Source: Bog-532 sp963830385 (GTDB lineage Bacteria > Actinomycetota > Actinomycetes > Streptosporangiales > Streptosporangiaceae). From it: a DNA stretch of 64,000 bases. Below are positions 7,879-15,936 of this stretch, piece after piece. How positions within the stretch are numbered: position 1 is the stretch's first letter; every line of letters begins with the position of its first letter. The position numbers and the translations under genes were made by a program. Location of the stretch: positions 62,001 to 126,000 of the forward strand of contig CAWHMD010000003.1 of assembly GCA_963830385.1 (NCBI GenBank). The letters are read 5' to 3'. A model generated the notes under the pieces. It searched no databases and had not been told where the DNA came from. It saw nothing but the letters and a program-made list of their open reading frames with translations.

Positions 7879-10371
7879 GTGAACAGTGGCTCACAGGAAG
7901 ACCTGATCGAAAAAGCGGGCCCCGCGGCCGGGCCGGGTTTCGGGCGTACCTGGCGTTCGATCGCCTTCGCCCCCGTGGGTGACGGGCAGCGCCGGCGACG
8001 CGGGACCGACGGAGTGCGCCTGGCCGCTTCCGTGCTTGTGCTCGTCGTATGCGTGCTGGTCATCCGCTACGACTCCCGTATCGACCGGGCGATCGTCCAG
8101 GTCGTGCATCCGCCTCCGCGGAGCATCACCTGGCTGGTGACGGTGGTCTACCAGGCCGGGTCGGTTGGTCTGGTGGTCGTCCTGATCGCGCTGGCGCTTC
8201 TGGCCCGCCGCTGGGTGGTGGCGCGTGACATCGCGCTGAGCGCGGCCGGCGCCGCGGCCGTCAGCGGGATCCTGGTCGTCCTGCTCGGCAGCCGCGGCGG
8301 CCGGCCGGGCGGGACCGTGATCAGTGGCTACCACCTGAGTTTCCCGGTGCTGCGGATAGCGCTGTTCGCGGCGGTCGCCGTGGTGGCGCTGCCCTACCTG
8401 GCCCGTAGCGCGCAGCGGCTGATCGAGACCTTCGTCGCCCTGGTCGCGCTGGCTTCGACGGTCGGGGGCCAGGGGCTGCCGGTGAATGTCGTCGGCAGCC
8501 TGGCCATCGGCTGGGGGGCGGCGGCGATTGTCCGGCTCGTTTTCGGGTCACCGCTTGGCCTGCCCTCCGCCGATGATGTCCGGCTGCTGCTGGAAGAGCT
8601 CGGTATTCAGGCGGCCCATGTGGCGCCGGCCCGGCGGCAGGTCTGGGGAGTGGCGAAGTTCCGGGCCGACGAGCTGCGTGCGGCCGGGACGGCCGCCTCC
8701 GATGGCGGGGCGGCGACGGCCGGCCGTCTCGATATCGCGGTTTACGGGCGGGACGCGGCCGATGCCCGGCTGCTGACCAAGGTGGGCCGGTTCGTGTTCT
8801 ACCGGGACTCCGGGCCCAGCCTCACCATCACCCGGCTGCAGCAGGTCGAACACGAGGCGTACCTGACGTTGCGGGCCAACCGGGCAGGCGTCGCCGTACC
8901 CGATGTCGTCGAGGCGGGGAAGGCCGGCCCGTCCGGCGACGCGCTGGTGGTCAGCCGGATTCCGGCCGGGAGGACCGCCCTGGCGCTGTCGGATGCCCGC
9001 GCCACCGGGATCAGTGACGCGTTGCTCGATGACCTGTACCGTCAGCTGCGCGCCCTTCGGACCGCCCGCATTGCCCACGGCGCGATCAGCGGTGACGCGC
9101 TACTGATCGACCCGGTGGCGCAGACCGCTATGGTCGCCGACTTCCGCAACGCCGCGGTGACTGCTTCGCCGGATCAGCTTGATCGTGACCTGGCTGGTGT
9201 CATCGCCGCGACGGCTCTGACCGTCGGCCCGGACCGGGCCGCCGGCGCCGCCGCCCGCTGCCTTCCGCCGGATGTTCTGCGGGACGCCCTGCAGCATCTT
9301 CAGCGGGCGGCACTCGACCCGGCGCTGCGCCGCAGTCTGCGGGGCAACCGCGGACTGCTGGAAGAGGTCCGGCAGCGCGCCGCCCAGGTCGCCTCGATCG
9401 ACGTGCCGGCGCTGATCGAACCGCGCCGGGTGAGCTGGCCCACGCTGATCATGGTCATCGGCACGCTCATCGGCGGCTGGGCCCTGATCGGGGTGCTGAT
9501 CGACGTCTCCAAATCGTTCGACACGGTGATCGGGGCCAACTGGCTCTGGGTTGGGCTGGCATTGATCCTGGCTCAGCTGGCCTATGCCGCCTCAGCCGTC
9601 GAAGCCGTCGGCAGCGTGGCCGGGCCGCTCCCGCTCGCGCGGACGATCGCGGTGGAGGTCGCCACCTCCTTCAGCGCTCTGGCCGGCGGCAAGGCGGCGG
9701 TCATCGCCACCCGGGTGCGCTACTTCCAGACGCAGGGCTACGAGGCCACGGTGGCGCTGAGCTCCGGTGCGATCATGACCATCTCCAGCTGGATCGCCAC
9801 CACGGTGCTGTTCGTGTGCTCGCTGCCGTTCGCCTGGGGTTCCATCGATCTGGAGGTGACTCCCCAGTCGGGCGGGGGCTCAAAGCTGGTGTGGCTCATC
9901 CTGGCTGTCGTGATCCTGGTGGCCGTGGTGGCAGGCCTGGCGCTGGCGGTGCCCCGGCTGCGCCGCCTGGCGGCCGAGAAACTACTGCCCAAGGCGCGCG
10001 ACATCTGGGCCAACCTGACCCGGGTCGCCAGCTCCCCGCGCAAGCTGGTCCTGCTGCTGGGTGGCGCGTTCGCCCGGGAACTGCTCGTGGCCATGGCCCT
10101 GTCCGTCTCGCTGCGGGCGTTTGATGATCATTTGCGGCTGCCCGTCCTGATCGTGGTCATCACCCTGGCAGCGATCATCGGCGGCATAGCACCGTCACCA
10201 GGTGGCATTGGCGTGGTGGAAGCCGGCCTGATCCTGGGTCTCACCGCGGCCGGTGTCGCGGAGGCCGATGCCACCGCCGCGGTGTTCATCCAGCGCCTGT
10301 TCACCTCCTACCTGCCGCCGATCTGGGGCTGGCTCACCCTCGTCTGGATGCGCAGGCGGGAATACCTGTAG
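7879..10371 (+). CDS. Pseudokinase-flippase membrane fusion (UPF0104/YbhN-like C-terminus)
   Basis: 830 aa, apparently three parts. Residues 48-215 carry about five or six membrane helices. Residues 250-480 look like a kinase fold that has lost catalysis: the catalytic-loop region reads IAHGAISGDALLID where HxDxxxxN would be expected, and the metal loop reads VADFRNA (DFR rather than DFG). Residues 500-830 contain about seven helices and end in the flippase-like UPF0104 signature GGIAPSPGGIGVVEAG and a closing LPPIWGWLTLVW. Related proteins include the transmembrane part of lysyl-phosphatidylglycerol synthases, so a lipid- or glycan-handling envelope role is inferred. The start is GTG; divergent from the lipoprotein gene at 7712. 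Confidence 0.85.
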   Translation: MNSGSQEDLIEKAGPAAGPGFGRTWRSIAFAPVGDGQRRRRGTDGVRLAASVLVLVVCVLVIRYDSRIDRAIVQVVHPPPRSITWLVTVVYQAGSVGLVVVLIALALLARRWVVARDIALSAAGAAAVSGILVVLLGSRGGRPGGTVISGYHLSFPVLRIALFAAVAVVALPYLARSAQRLIETFVALVALASTVGGQGLPVNVVGSLAIGWGAAAIVRLVFGSPLGLPSADDVRLLLEELGIQAAHVAPARRQVWGVAKFRADELRAAGTAASDGGAATAGRLDIAVYGRDAADARLLTKVGRFVFYRDSGPSLTITRLQQVEHEAYLTLRANRAGVAVPDVVEAGKAGPSGDALVVSRIPAGRTALALSDARATGISDALLDDLYRQLRALRTARIAHGAISGDALLIDPVAQTAMVADFRNAAVTASPDQLDRDLAGVIAATALTVGPDRAAGAAARCLPPDVLRDALQHLQRAALDPALRRSLRGNRGLLEEVRQRAAQVASIDVPALIEPRRVSWPTLIMVIGTLIGGWALIGVLIDVSKSFDTVIGANWLWVGLALILAQLAYAASAVEAVGSVAGPLPLARTIAVEVATSFSALAGGKAAVIATRVRYFQTQGYEATVALSSGAIMTISSWIATTVLFVCSLPFAWGSIDLEVTPQSGGGSKLVWLILAVVILVAVVAGLALAVPRLRRLAAEKLLPKARDIWANLTRVASSPRKLVLLLGGAFARELLVAMALSVSLRAFDDHLRLPVLIVVITLAAIIGGIAPSPGGIGVVEAGLILGLTAAGVAEADATAAVFIQRLFTSYLPPIWGWLTLVWMRRREYL

Positions 10372-10407
10372 CTACTGCCCGGGTGGGCTAGCGGCTCATC
10401 CGCCGGG

Positions 10408-10443
10408 ATCACCCTTTCCGGGTGGTTCTGGCTGGGCCGCCAT
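10408..10443. repeat. Imperfect repeat copy 1 (flanks DUF2252 locus)
   Basis: Contains ATCACCCTTT then C-x-GGTG and, after a short divergent spacer, TGGGCCGCC. A similar copy lies at 11987-12019. CACCC (10410-10414) and GGGTG (10420-10424) can pair as a small hairpin between two convergent genes, so this copy could act as a weak terminator. Confidence 0.35.
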
Positions 10444-10481
10444 TTCCCGTGCCATCCTCGGCCGGGAAGGCCATCTGATAC

Positions 10482-11849
10482 TTACCCAGCAGAATCCAGC
10501 GGGGTATCGACGGCCCCGGCGGCGATGGCGCTGGCGAGCTGAGCGTGGTCCCGCTCGTTCTGGTCCGCGTACAGCTGGGCGAACCGGGCCATCGCGGCGG
10601 TGAACGCACGGCCCTTCCCGAGGTAGCCGCTGATGGCGACGGGATCACCGGTCCGGGCGTGGGCCCGGGCGAGCGCCTCACCGCAGGCGGTGGCGAACGC
10701 GCCCAGGCGGGGAGCGATCAGGTCGGTGGTCGGGATGATCTTCATGTCACGGAACTGGCGTACGTAGTAGTCCCGGCCGTGCAGTGAGCCCCAGCCGACG
10801 AAGATGTCGGTTGCGCTCTGGATCATCCGCTTGCCGTTGATCACCCGCGCGCCGTGATGCTGGTGCCGGCTGGGCGCCGTGTGCGCCTCGTAGACCGACG
10901 GCCCCGCCTGCTTGCACTGCAGGAACAACGGGTCGGCGCCGCTGCGGCCCTCCAGCAGCACCAGGTAGACCTGCATGCCCACGCTGCCGACCCCGACAAC
11001 CTGCCGGACCATGTCGGTGACGGTGAAGCGGTCGAACAGGGCGCGGCGATCCTCCGGCAGGGTCAGCCGGTACTCCGCCAGCAGGTGGCCAGCGACATCG
11101 GCCTGCTCCTCGTCCCCGAGGGCGACCCGGATCGGGGGATCCTCGGTGATCCGGGGACGGCCGTGGGCCATGGTCGTCAGCTTGGCAAACGCCCCGCGGC
11201 TGGTACGGCGCTCACGTTTCTTCTCGATATGGACGGAGACCCGGCCCCGATCGGCGGGCTCGAAGTAACCGACCAAGCTGTCAGCGTGAATGCCGTCGTA
11301 CCAGATATCCAGTTCCGGCCAGCCCGCGTACTGCCGTATCCGGCCGTGGTACGCCTCGGCGCAGGCCCGCACCGCGGCTTCAGCGGCCGCCTGGCTGAGC
11401 TGATTTTCCCGGGCCGCGACGACCAGGCTGGCGGCCAGGCGCTTCACGTCCCACTCGAACGGTCCCGGGAGGGTCTCGTCGAAGTCGCGCAGGTCAAACG
11501 ACAGATTGCGTTCGGGCGTGGCCCACAAACCAAAGTTCAGTACGTGGGCATCACCGCACAACTGGACGATCAGCCCGGAGTCGGGCTGCGCGGCGAGATC
11601 GGCGGCCATGACCGCTGCCGCTCCCCGGTAGTAGGTCCAGGGTGACGCGGCCATCCGCTGAAGGCGCAGGGGGACAAGCCCGGGCACCCGCAACTGGTTC
11701 TGCGCCAGAATCGTCGCCAGGGCATCGTGACGGCGTTCCTGGTCGCCCCAGCGGCCCAGCCCTCCTCGCGGCGCATGTTTGCGTGCGGCCCGGCCGGATG
11801 CCCGCCTCTCCTCGGTAGTGGCCGGCAGGTCGGGCAGGCCGGCCGTCAC
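10482..11849 (-). CDS. DUF2252 domain protein
   Basis: About 455 aa from the GTG at 11849. The family pattern is clear: AASPWTYYRGAAAVMAADLA, QLCGDAHVLNFG (like the HGDxHxxN catalytic loop of aminoglycoside-phosphotransferase-like kinases), FDLRDFDETLPGPFEWDVKR (like a DFD metal motif), and later GVGSVGMQVYLVLLEG and LFLQCKQA. DUF2252 proteins are thought to be kinase-like but their substrate is unknown. The GTG overlaps the TGA of a 25-codon leader ORF (GTGA), implying translational coupling. An upstream in-frame start at 11954 would run through the leader and its ribosome site and is less likely. Confidence 0.88.
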   Translation of the reverse strand: MTAGLPDLPATTEERRASGRAARKHAPRGGLGRWGDQERRHDALATILAQNQLRVPGLVPLRLQRMAASPWTYYRGAAAVMAADLAAQPDSGLIVQLCGDAHVLNFGLWATPERNLSFDLRDFDETLPGPFEWDVKRLAASLVVAARENQLSQAAAEAAVRACAEAYHGRIRQYAGWPELDIWYDGIHADSLVGYFEPADRGRVSVHIEKKRERRTSRGAFAKLTTMAHGRPRITEDPPIRVALGDEEQADVAGHLLAEYRLTLPEDRRALFDRFTVTDMVRQVVGVGSVGMQVYLVLLEGRSGADPLFLQCKQAGPSVYEAHTAPSRHQHHGARVINGKRMIQSATDIFVGWGSLHGRDYYVRQFRDMKIIPTTDLIAPRLGAFATACGEALARAHARTGDPVAISGYLGKGRAFTAAMARFAQLYADQNERDHAQLASAIAAGAVDTPLDSAG

Positions 11850-11923
11850 TGTTCGGACAGGTTGGTGCTGATCAGCTCGGCGCCGTAGGGCGTCGGGAAC
11901 TTCCAGGCGGTCAGCGTGGCCAT
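11846..11923 (-). CDS. 25-aa leader ORF, DUF1269-like N-terminal fragment, coupled to DUF2252 gene
   Basis: The ATG (11921-11923) has a near-consensus ribosome site, AGGAGAGG, 2 nt upstream. The peptide begins MATLTAWKFPTPYGAE, which resembles the N-terminus of DUF1269 membrane proteins (MATLTVWKF-type), but stops after 25 residues. Its TGA (11846-11848) overlaps the GTG of the DUF2252 gene. It may be a relic whose strong ribosome site now drives the downstream gene, or a true leader peptide. Family resemblance is from memory of the motif and is only moderately sure. Confidence 0.5.
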   Translation of the reverse strand: MATLTAWKFPTPYGAELISTNLSEQ

Positions 11924-11986
11924 AACCTCTCCTCGGGGTCGTGACGATCGGCAACCCCGACCCTGATCGGCGTGCCTGCCTCCGGC

Positions 11987-12019
11987 ATCACCCTTTGCAG
12001 GTGAAGGCGTTGGGCCGCC
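11987..12019. repeat. Imperfect repeat copy 2 (flanks DUF2252 locus)
   Basis: ATCACCCTTTGCAGGTG followed by TGGGCCGCC, matching the copy at 10408-10443 apart from the spacer. CACC and GGTG can pair here too. It lies upstream of the leader ORF and just past the 3' end of the LAL regulator gene. Confidence 0.35.
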
Positions 12020-12030
12020 GCCATGGCCCT

Positions 12031-14649
12031 TCAGAGCAGCTCAAGCTCCCGTGCGCGCAGCACAGCATCCTTTCGCCTGCTGACGGCGAGCTTGCGGTAG
12101 ATGGCGGCCAGGTGCGACTTGACGGTGTTGGCCGACAGGCACATCTCGTCGGCTATCTCCATATTTGACAGGCTCGTGCTGAGAAATCGCAGCACCGCCT
12201 GTTCCCGTTCGGTGAGCGGATCGGCGAGATCGAGACCCGGAAGCCGCCCGCTGTCGCTGATCGTGGTCGTTGGGTCGCCCAGGGCCGGCCCGGGCCAGCC
12301 GGCGGCGACGGCCGGGTGACGGGCTAGCAACGGGGCGAAAAATCCCCGGGCCGCGAAGAACGGCAGGACGATGTCGTCTTGCGCGAGTTTGATGGCCCCC
12401 GCGATCGTCGCCAGCGCGCTCCCCGGGTTGCCGTTCAGCAGGGCGATCCGCGCGTCGTAGAGGAACGCTTCCACCAGCGTGTACCGGCCGACCAGCGGGC
12501 TGACGGCGGTCAGGACGGCGCGTACGCAGTTCTGCGCGTTCCGCAAATCCTGCAAGGACAGATACGCCCGCGCACGCGGCAGCGCGGTGAGGATGGCGAT
12601 GTCGCTGTCGTGATAACCCTGCAGCATGTCAAGGGCGGTGTTCGGCCGCCCGAGCATGGTCTCGGCATCAGCGAGAAGCGTCTCCCGCAGCGCCTTCGGC
12701 AGTGGCATGTCGGTTTCTGCGGACACGGCGAGCGCGACCCCCTGCGCCTCGTTCACTCTGCCGCTGCACAGCAGCAATGTTGCCTTCCCGATGTCCCGGG
12801 CCGCCACCAGGCCAGGATCACCATCGACACCATCGGGTATCTGGGTCTGCTGCAGCGCCCGGGCCGCGCCGGCCAGGTCAGCCGCCATCAGCAGGCGGGT
12901 TGCGGCCGCGAGTTCCAGCGCCGGCGGAACGCTCAGGTCGCCGTGCCTGTGCAGCAAAGCGTGCGCGCGGCGGGCGGCGTCCAGAGCGTGACGCGGCCGC
13001 GACTGCAGGCTGTCGATCAACGCGGTCATGGCGGCCGCCTTCAGTTCCGTCACCGGCGTCGCTTGCTGCCTGGCCTCGGCCGACGCCGCCACTAGCAAGG
13101 CACCGGCATCATCGATCCGTCCGTGCCAGAAAAGGGCACCCGCCTGCGCTAGCTGGACGGAGGCGGCCAGGCCCGGCACCAGGCTCTCGGGATACTCGGG
13201 GGCCAGCGCCAGCAGGCTCTCCGCCGCGGCGTTGACCGCCTTTTCGTCGCCTGCTCTCAGACCCAGGATGAGCCGGGCGAGATTGGCGGTGACGATCAGG
13301 TGCGGGCTGGGCGCCTGGGCCGGCGCCGGGCCGTCGGCCACGTGCACTTCGCAGGCCGCCGGTTCGGTGCCGCCGGTAACGGCGGCGATCGCGAGCCTCG
13401 CGATAGCTGATTCGCGGGTTTGCGCCGATCCGTCACCAGACGGAACAGGCGATCGCCACCTGTTCAGTCCGAGGGCGGCAAGGTCCTCGCCATACACGAA
13501 CGCATGCGCGAGCCCGCCGTGGCTGAGCAAAGAGGCCACGTACGGCCCGTCGCCGGCTCTGGCCGCCCAGCTCAGTGCCTTGCCGGAATCTCCGCTGCGC
13601 TCGAAGTAGGCCGCCGCCCGGCGCATCAACTCGGGCACCAGAGCGGCTTGGTGCTGGTGCAGGCTGTGGCGGAGTATTTCACGCAGCAACTGGTGATAGC
13701 GGAAGCGCGTGCGGGTGGCGTCCACCGGGATGACGAACGAGTTGCTGGCGGCCAGGTCGGAGAGGATGGCGTCACACCCGCGCAGACCGGTCACCGCATC
13801 GGACAATGGGCCGGTCACCTCGTCGAACAAGCTGGTCTCGGTCAGCAGCCGGCGCACGGGCTCGGGCTGGTGGTCGAGCACCTCGGCTATCAGGTACTCA
13901 CCGATGCTTCCCTGGCCGAGCGCCAGCTCCGACACGAACGAAGCGGGGTATTCGGCGTTTTCCATCCGCATAGCGGAAAGCCTGGTCCCAGCCACCCATC
14001 CCTCGGTCCGGTCCATCAGTAGACCCAGGTCATCACCGGCCAGCGCGACGCCGTGCATAGTGAGCAGTTGCTCTGTTTCGGCCTGGGTCATCGCGAGGTG
14101 GCTGGCGCGCAGTTCGCCCATCTGCCCGGCCAGCCGGTACCGGTGCAGGGGCAGCAGCGGATCGCTGCGGGCGGCCAGGACCAGGCGTACGCGCGGGGGG
14201 AGCCCGCTGCGGATCAGCGTGTCGAGATCGGCCAGGACGTCCGGGTGGGTGAGAAGGTGCGCGTCGTCGATGATCAGGACGGGCGGCACCGGGGCCGGGG
14301 GCAGGCTGCCGAACAGTGCCTGGACCCGGTCGATGGTGTCTCCATGCGGTGCCGCCGGCGGCACCGCCTCCACCGGCTGCCCGGAGGCTTGCAGGGCCGC
14401 TCTCAGCAACCTCCAGAACCGGGACGGCTCGGTATCTGCGGGCGAGACGGTGATCCAGGCAACGGCTGCCTCACTGCCCGTTACCCAATCCGACAGCAGG
14501 ACGGTCTTCCCAGCTCCCGGTCCCGCCGCTACGAGGATCAGCGGCTTGGCGGCGGCGCTGTCGAGCGCAGCCAGCAGGCGTGGCCGTGAGATATGCCGGG
14601 GAGGAAGGGCAGGCACCACCAAGCGCGCGTCCACCCGTGGACCCGACAT
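12031..14649 (-). CDS. LAL-type LuxR family transcriptional regulator
   Basis: 872 aa ATP-dependent regulator of the MalT/LAL class. Walker A GPGAGKT is at residues 43-49, the Walker B-like LIIDDAHLL follows near 120, and the STAND-type domain continues with LTETSLFDEVTG and LLREILRHSLHQH. The middle is tetratricopeptide-like helical repeat. The last 60 residues are a LuxR helix-turn-helix: LTEREQAVLRFLSTSLSNME then SANTVKSHLAAIYRKL. The ATG at 14649 is chosen because GGGGAGGGACC lies about 3 nt upstream; an earlier start would add an unconserved basic tail. It diverges from the small-protein pair at 14823, a plausible target. The inducer is unknown. Confidence 0.9.
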   Translation of the reverse strand: MSGPRVDARLVVPALPPRHISRPRLLAALDSAAAKPLILVAAGPGAGKTVLLSDWVTGSEAAVAWITVSPADTEPSRFWRLLRAALQASGQPVEAVPPAAPHGDTIDRVQALFGSLPPAPVPPVLIIDDAHLLTHPDVLADLDTLIRSGLPPRVRLVLAARSDPLLPLHRYRLAGQMGELRASHLAMTQAETEQLLTMHGVALAGDDLGLLMDRTEGWVAGTRLSAMRMENAEYPASFVSELALGQGSIGEYLIAEVLDHQPEPVRRLLTETSLFDEVTGPLSDAVTGLRGCDAILSDLAASNSFVIPVDATRTRFRYHQLLREILRHSLHQHQAALVPELMRRAAAYFERSGDSGKALSWAARAGDGPYVASLLSHGGLAHAFVYGEDLAALGLNRWRSPVPSGDGSAQTRESAIARLAIAAVTGGTEPAACEVHVADGPAPAQAPSPHLIVTANLARLILGLRAGDEKAVNAAAESLLALAPEYPESLVPGLAASVQLAQAGALFWHGRIDDAGALLVAASAEARQQATPVTELKAAAMTALIDSLQSRPRHALDAARRAHALLHRHGDLSVPPALELAAATRLLMAADLAGAARALQQTQIPDGVDGDPGLVAARDIGKATLLLCSGRVNEAQGVALAVSAETDMPLPKALRETLLADAETMLGRPNTALDMLQGYHDSDIAILTALPRARAYLSLQDLRNAQNCVRAVLTAVSPLVGRYTLVEAFLYDARIALLNGNPGSALATIAGAIKLAQDDIVLPFFAARGFFAPLLARHPAVAAGWPGPALGDPTTTISDSGRLPGLDLADPLTEREQAVLRFLSTSLSNMEIADEMCLSANTVKSHLAAIYRKLAVSRRKDAVLRARELELL

Positions 14650-14822
14650 CGAGGTCCCTCCCCGCCTGAGGCACCGTGATCTCGCTGTTTCGGACTTTAA
14701 CACCGGCCATTGCCGCATCCAACAGCGTTGATCGGCAGAAGTTCACCTAGCCACCCGTAACGAACGAGGTGGCCCGCGCGGTAGTGGTGAAGGCTTGAAA
14801 AAGAAACCAGAGATTAGGAAGC

Positions 14823-15071
14823 ATGGCTTTGTACTCGCGCTACGAGATTCGCATCGCGGGCCGGCTCGATGAAGCCGCGGCCGCGGCCGCGTTCGGCGGC
14901 CTGACCGTGCGCGCCCGCGACGACGTCACCGTGATCAGGGGCGAACTGGATCAGGCGGGGCTCCACGGCGTCCTTGAACGGATCAGATCGCTGCAGCTTG
15001 AGCTGGTCGACGCCCGCCGTACCCGGGGATTTCCCCACCTTGATGCAGTCCAGTGGCACGAGAGCCCGTAG
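14823..15071 (+). CDS. Small conserved hypothetical protein, paralogue A
   Basis: 82 aa. Reads YSRYEIRIAGRLDEAAAAAA, then a beta-rich middle (VTVIRGELDQAGLHGVLERI) and LQLELVDARR. The ELDQAGLHGVL segment recurs as RLDQSALHGLL in the next gene, so the two are paralogues. The alternating beta/alpha pattern suggests a small ACT- or STAS-like fold, unproven. AGGAAGC sits right before the ATG. Divergent from the LAL regulator, with a 173-bp region containing TTGAAA about 25 nt upstream. Function unknown. Confidence 0.7.
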   Translation: MALYSRYEIRIAGRLDEAAAAAAFGGLTVRARDDVTVIRGELDQAGLHGVLERIRSLQLELVDARRTRGFPHLDAVQWHESP

Positions 15072-15087
15072 ACGGAAGGAGGCCCGG

Positions 15088-15375
15088 GTGGCGACGCATG
15101 CCTACGAGATCAGAGTGGTCGGATCGCTGGGACCTGCGGCTCGTGACGCGTTCGCCAGCGCAGAAATCGAAATCGAGCCCACCGCCACCGTCATCTCCGC
15201 CCGGCTCGATCAGTCCGCGCTCCATGGCCTGCTGGACCAGGTGCGTGCCCTGGGCCTGGAACTGATCGATATCCAACAGTTTCCGGATTCACCCGGCGGG
15301 TTTCCGCATTTCCCCGGGCAGCCTGATTCTGTTTCACCCGAAGTAGATGATGATCGCCCGGATAGCCCCGGTTAG
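15088..15375 (+). CDS. Small conserved hypothetical protein, paralogue B
   Basis: 95 aa from the GTG at 15088, which has GGAAGGAGG about 5 nt upstream (15074-15082). Begins VATHAYEIRVVGSLGPAARD and contains ISARLDQSALHGLLDQVRAL and LGLELIDIQQFP, matching paralogue A along its length. It adds an acidic Pro/Ser-rich tail. The gene lies 16 bp after paralogue A, so the two are co-transcribed and probably arose by tandem duplication. Function unknown; partner or subunit roles are possible. Confidence 0.72.
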   Translation: MATHAYEIRVVGSLGPAARDAFASAEIEIEPTATVISARLDQSALHGLLDQVRALGLELIDIQQFPDSPGGFPHFPGQPDSVSPEVDDDRPDSPG

Positions 15376-15384
15376 GTTGAGCAT

Positions 15385-15906
15385 ATGAATGCGTCTCTGC
15401 TGGCCATTCTCAACGACAACGAGCGGTTGCTGGTGGCCGAGACCGAGCGTGCTGCGCTCGCAGCCCTTGACGAAGACGCAGCGATCGAACTCGAGGCCCG
15501 GGTCAGGCGCGCGCGTAACAAGTACGTCGGCCAGTACCGCCGAAACGCCAGCGCCCGGGTGACCGAACGCGGCGGGCGTGGCGCGGCGCGGCCGGAGAAC
15601 AAGCACGCCACCATGAAGGCCGAGGCGTTCGAGGAAGCACTGGCCCGGGTGAGCCGCCGGGTCGCTGCCCTGGCGCGGCAGGCGGCGGCCGGGCTGCGCG
15701 CGGAGCGGCTCGCCACCGCTCGGGCCGCCGGGCAAGGCCGCGTGCCGGCCGTGCAGGCAACGGCTGCCCAAGATGGCGGGAAGGGACCCGCGGTCAGCCC
15801 AGAGCCCACCGGTGACCGTTCTCTTCGCTCGCCCAGGACCGAGAAGCGGCGGGCCACCTATCACGCCGCCAACGCCCGCTGGCAGGGCAAGAAGGACAAT
15901 CGCTAG
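15385..15906 (+). CDS. Hypothetical basic, helical protein
   Basis: 173 aa, starting MNASLLAILNDNERLLVAET. Residues 10-60 are charged and helical, with NERLLVAETERAALAALDED and RVRRARNKYVGQYRR. The middle and C-terminal parts are Arg/Ala-rich and basic and end in YHAANARWQGKKDNR. No known domain is recognised. The net positive charge suggests nucleic-acid or envelope-polymer contact (inference). It lies 9 bp downstream of paralogue B and is probably the last gene of that unit; a strong hairpin follows its stop. Confidence 0.6.
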   Translation: MNASLLAILNDNERLLVAETERAALAALDEDAAIELEARVRRARNKYVGQYRRNASARVTERGGRGAARPENKHATMKAEAFEEALARVSRRVAALARQAAAGLRAERLATARAAGQGRVPAVQATAAQDGGKGPAVSPEPTGDRSLRSPRTEKRRATYHAANARWQGKKDNR

Positions 15907-15915
15907 CGGACTGCG

Positions 15916-15936
15916 GCGGGCGGGAAGCCTGCCCGC
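15916..15936. terminator. Hairpin between convergent genes
   Basis: Nine-bp stem (one G-U) with a 3-nt loop: GCGGGCGGG (15916-15924), AAG, CCTGCCCGC (15928-15936). It lies 9 nt after the stop at 15906 and touches the stop of the leftward MEDS-STAS gene. Confidence 0.6.
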
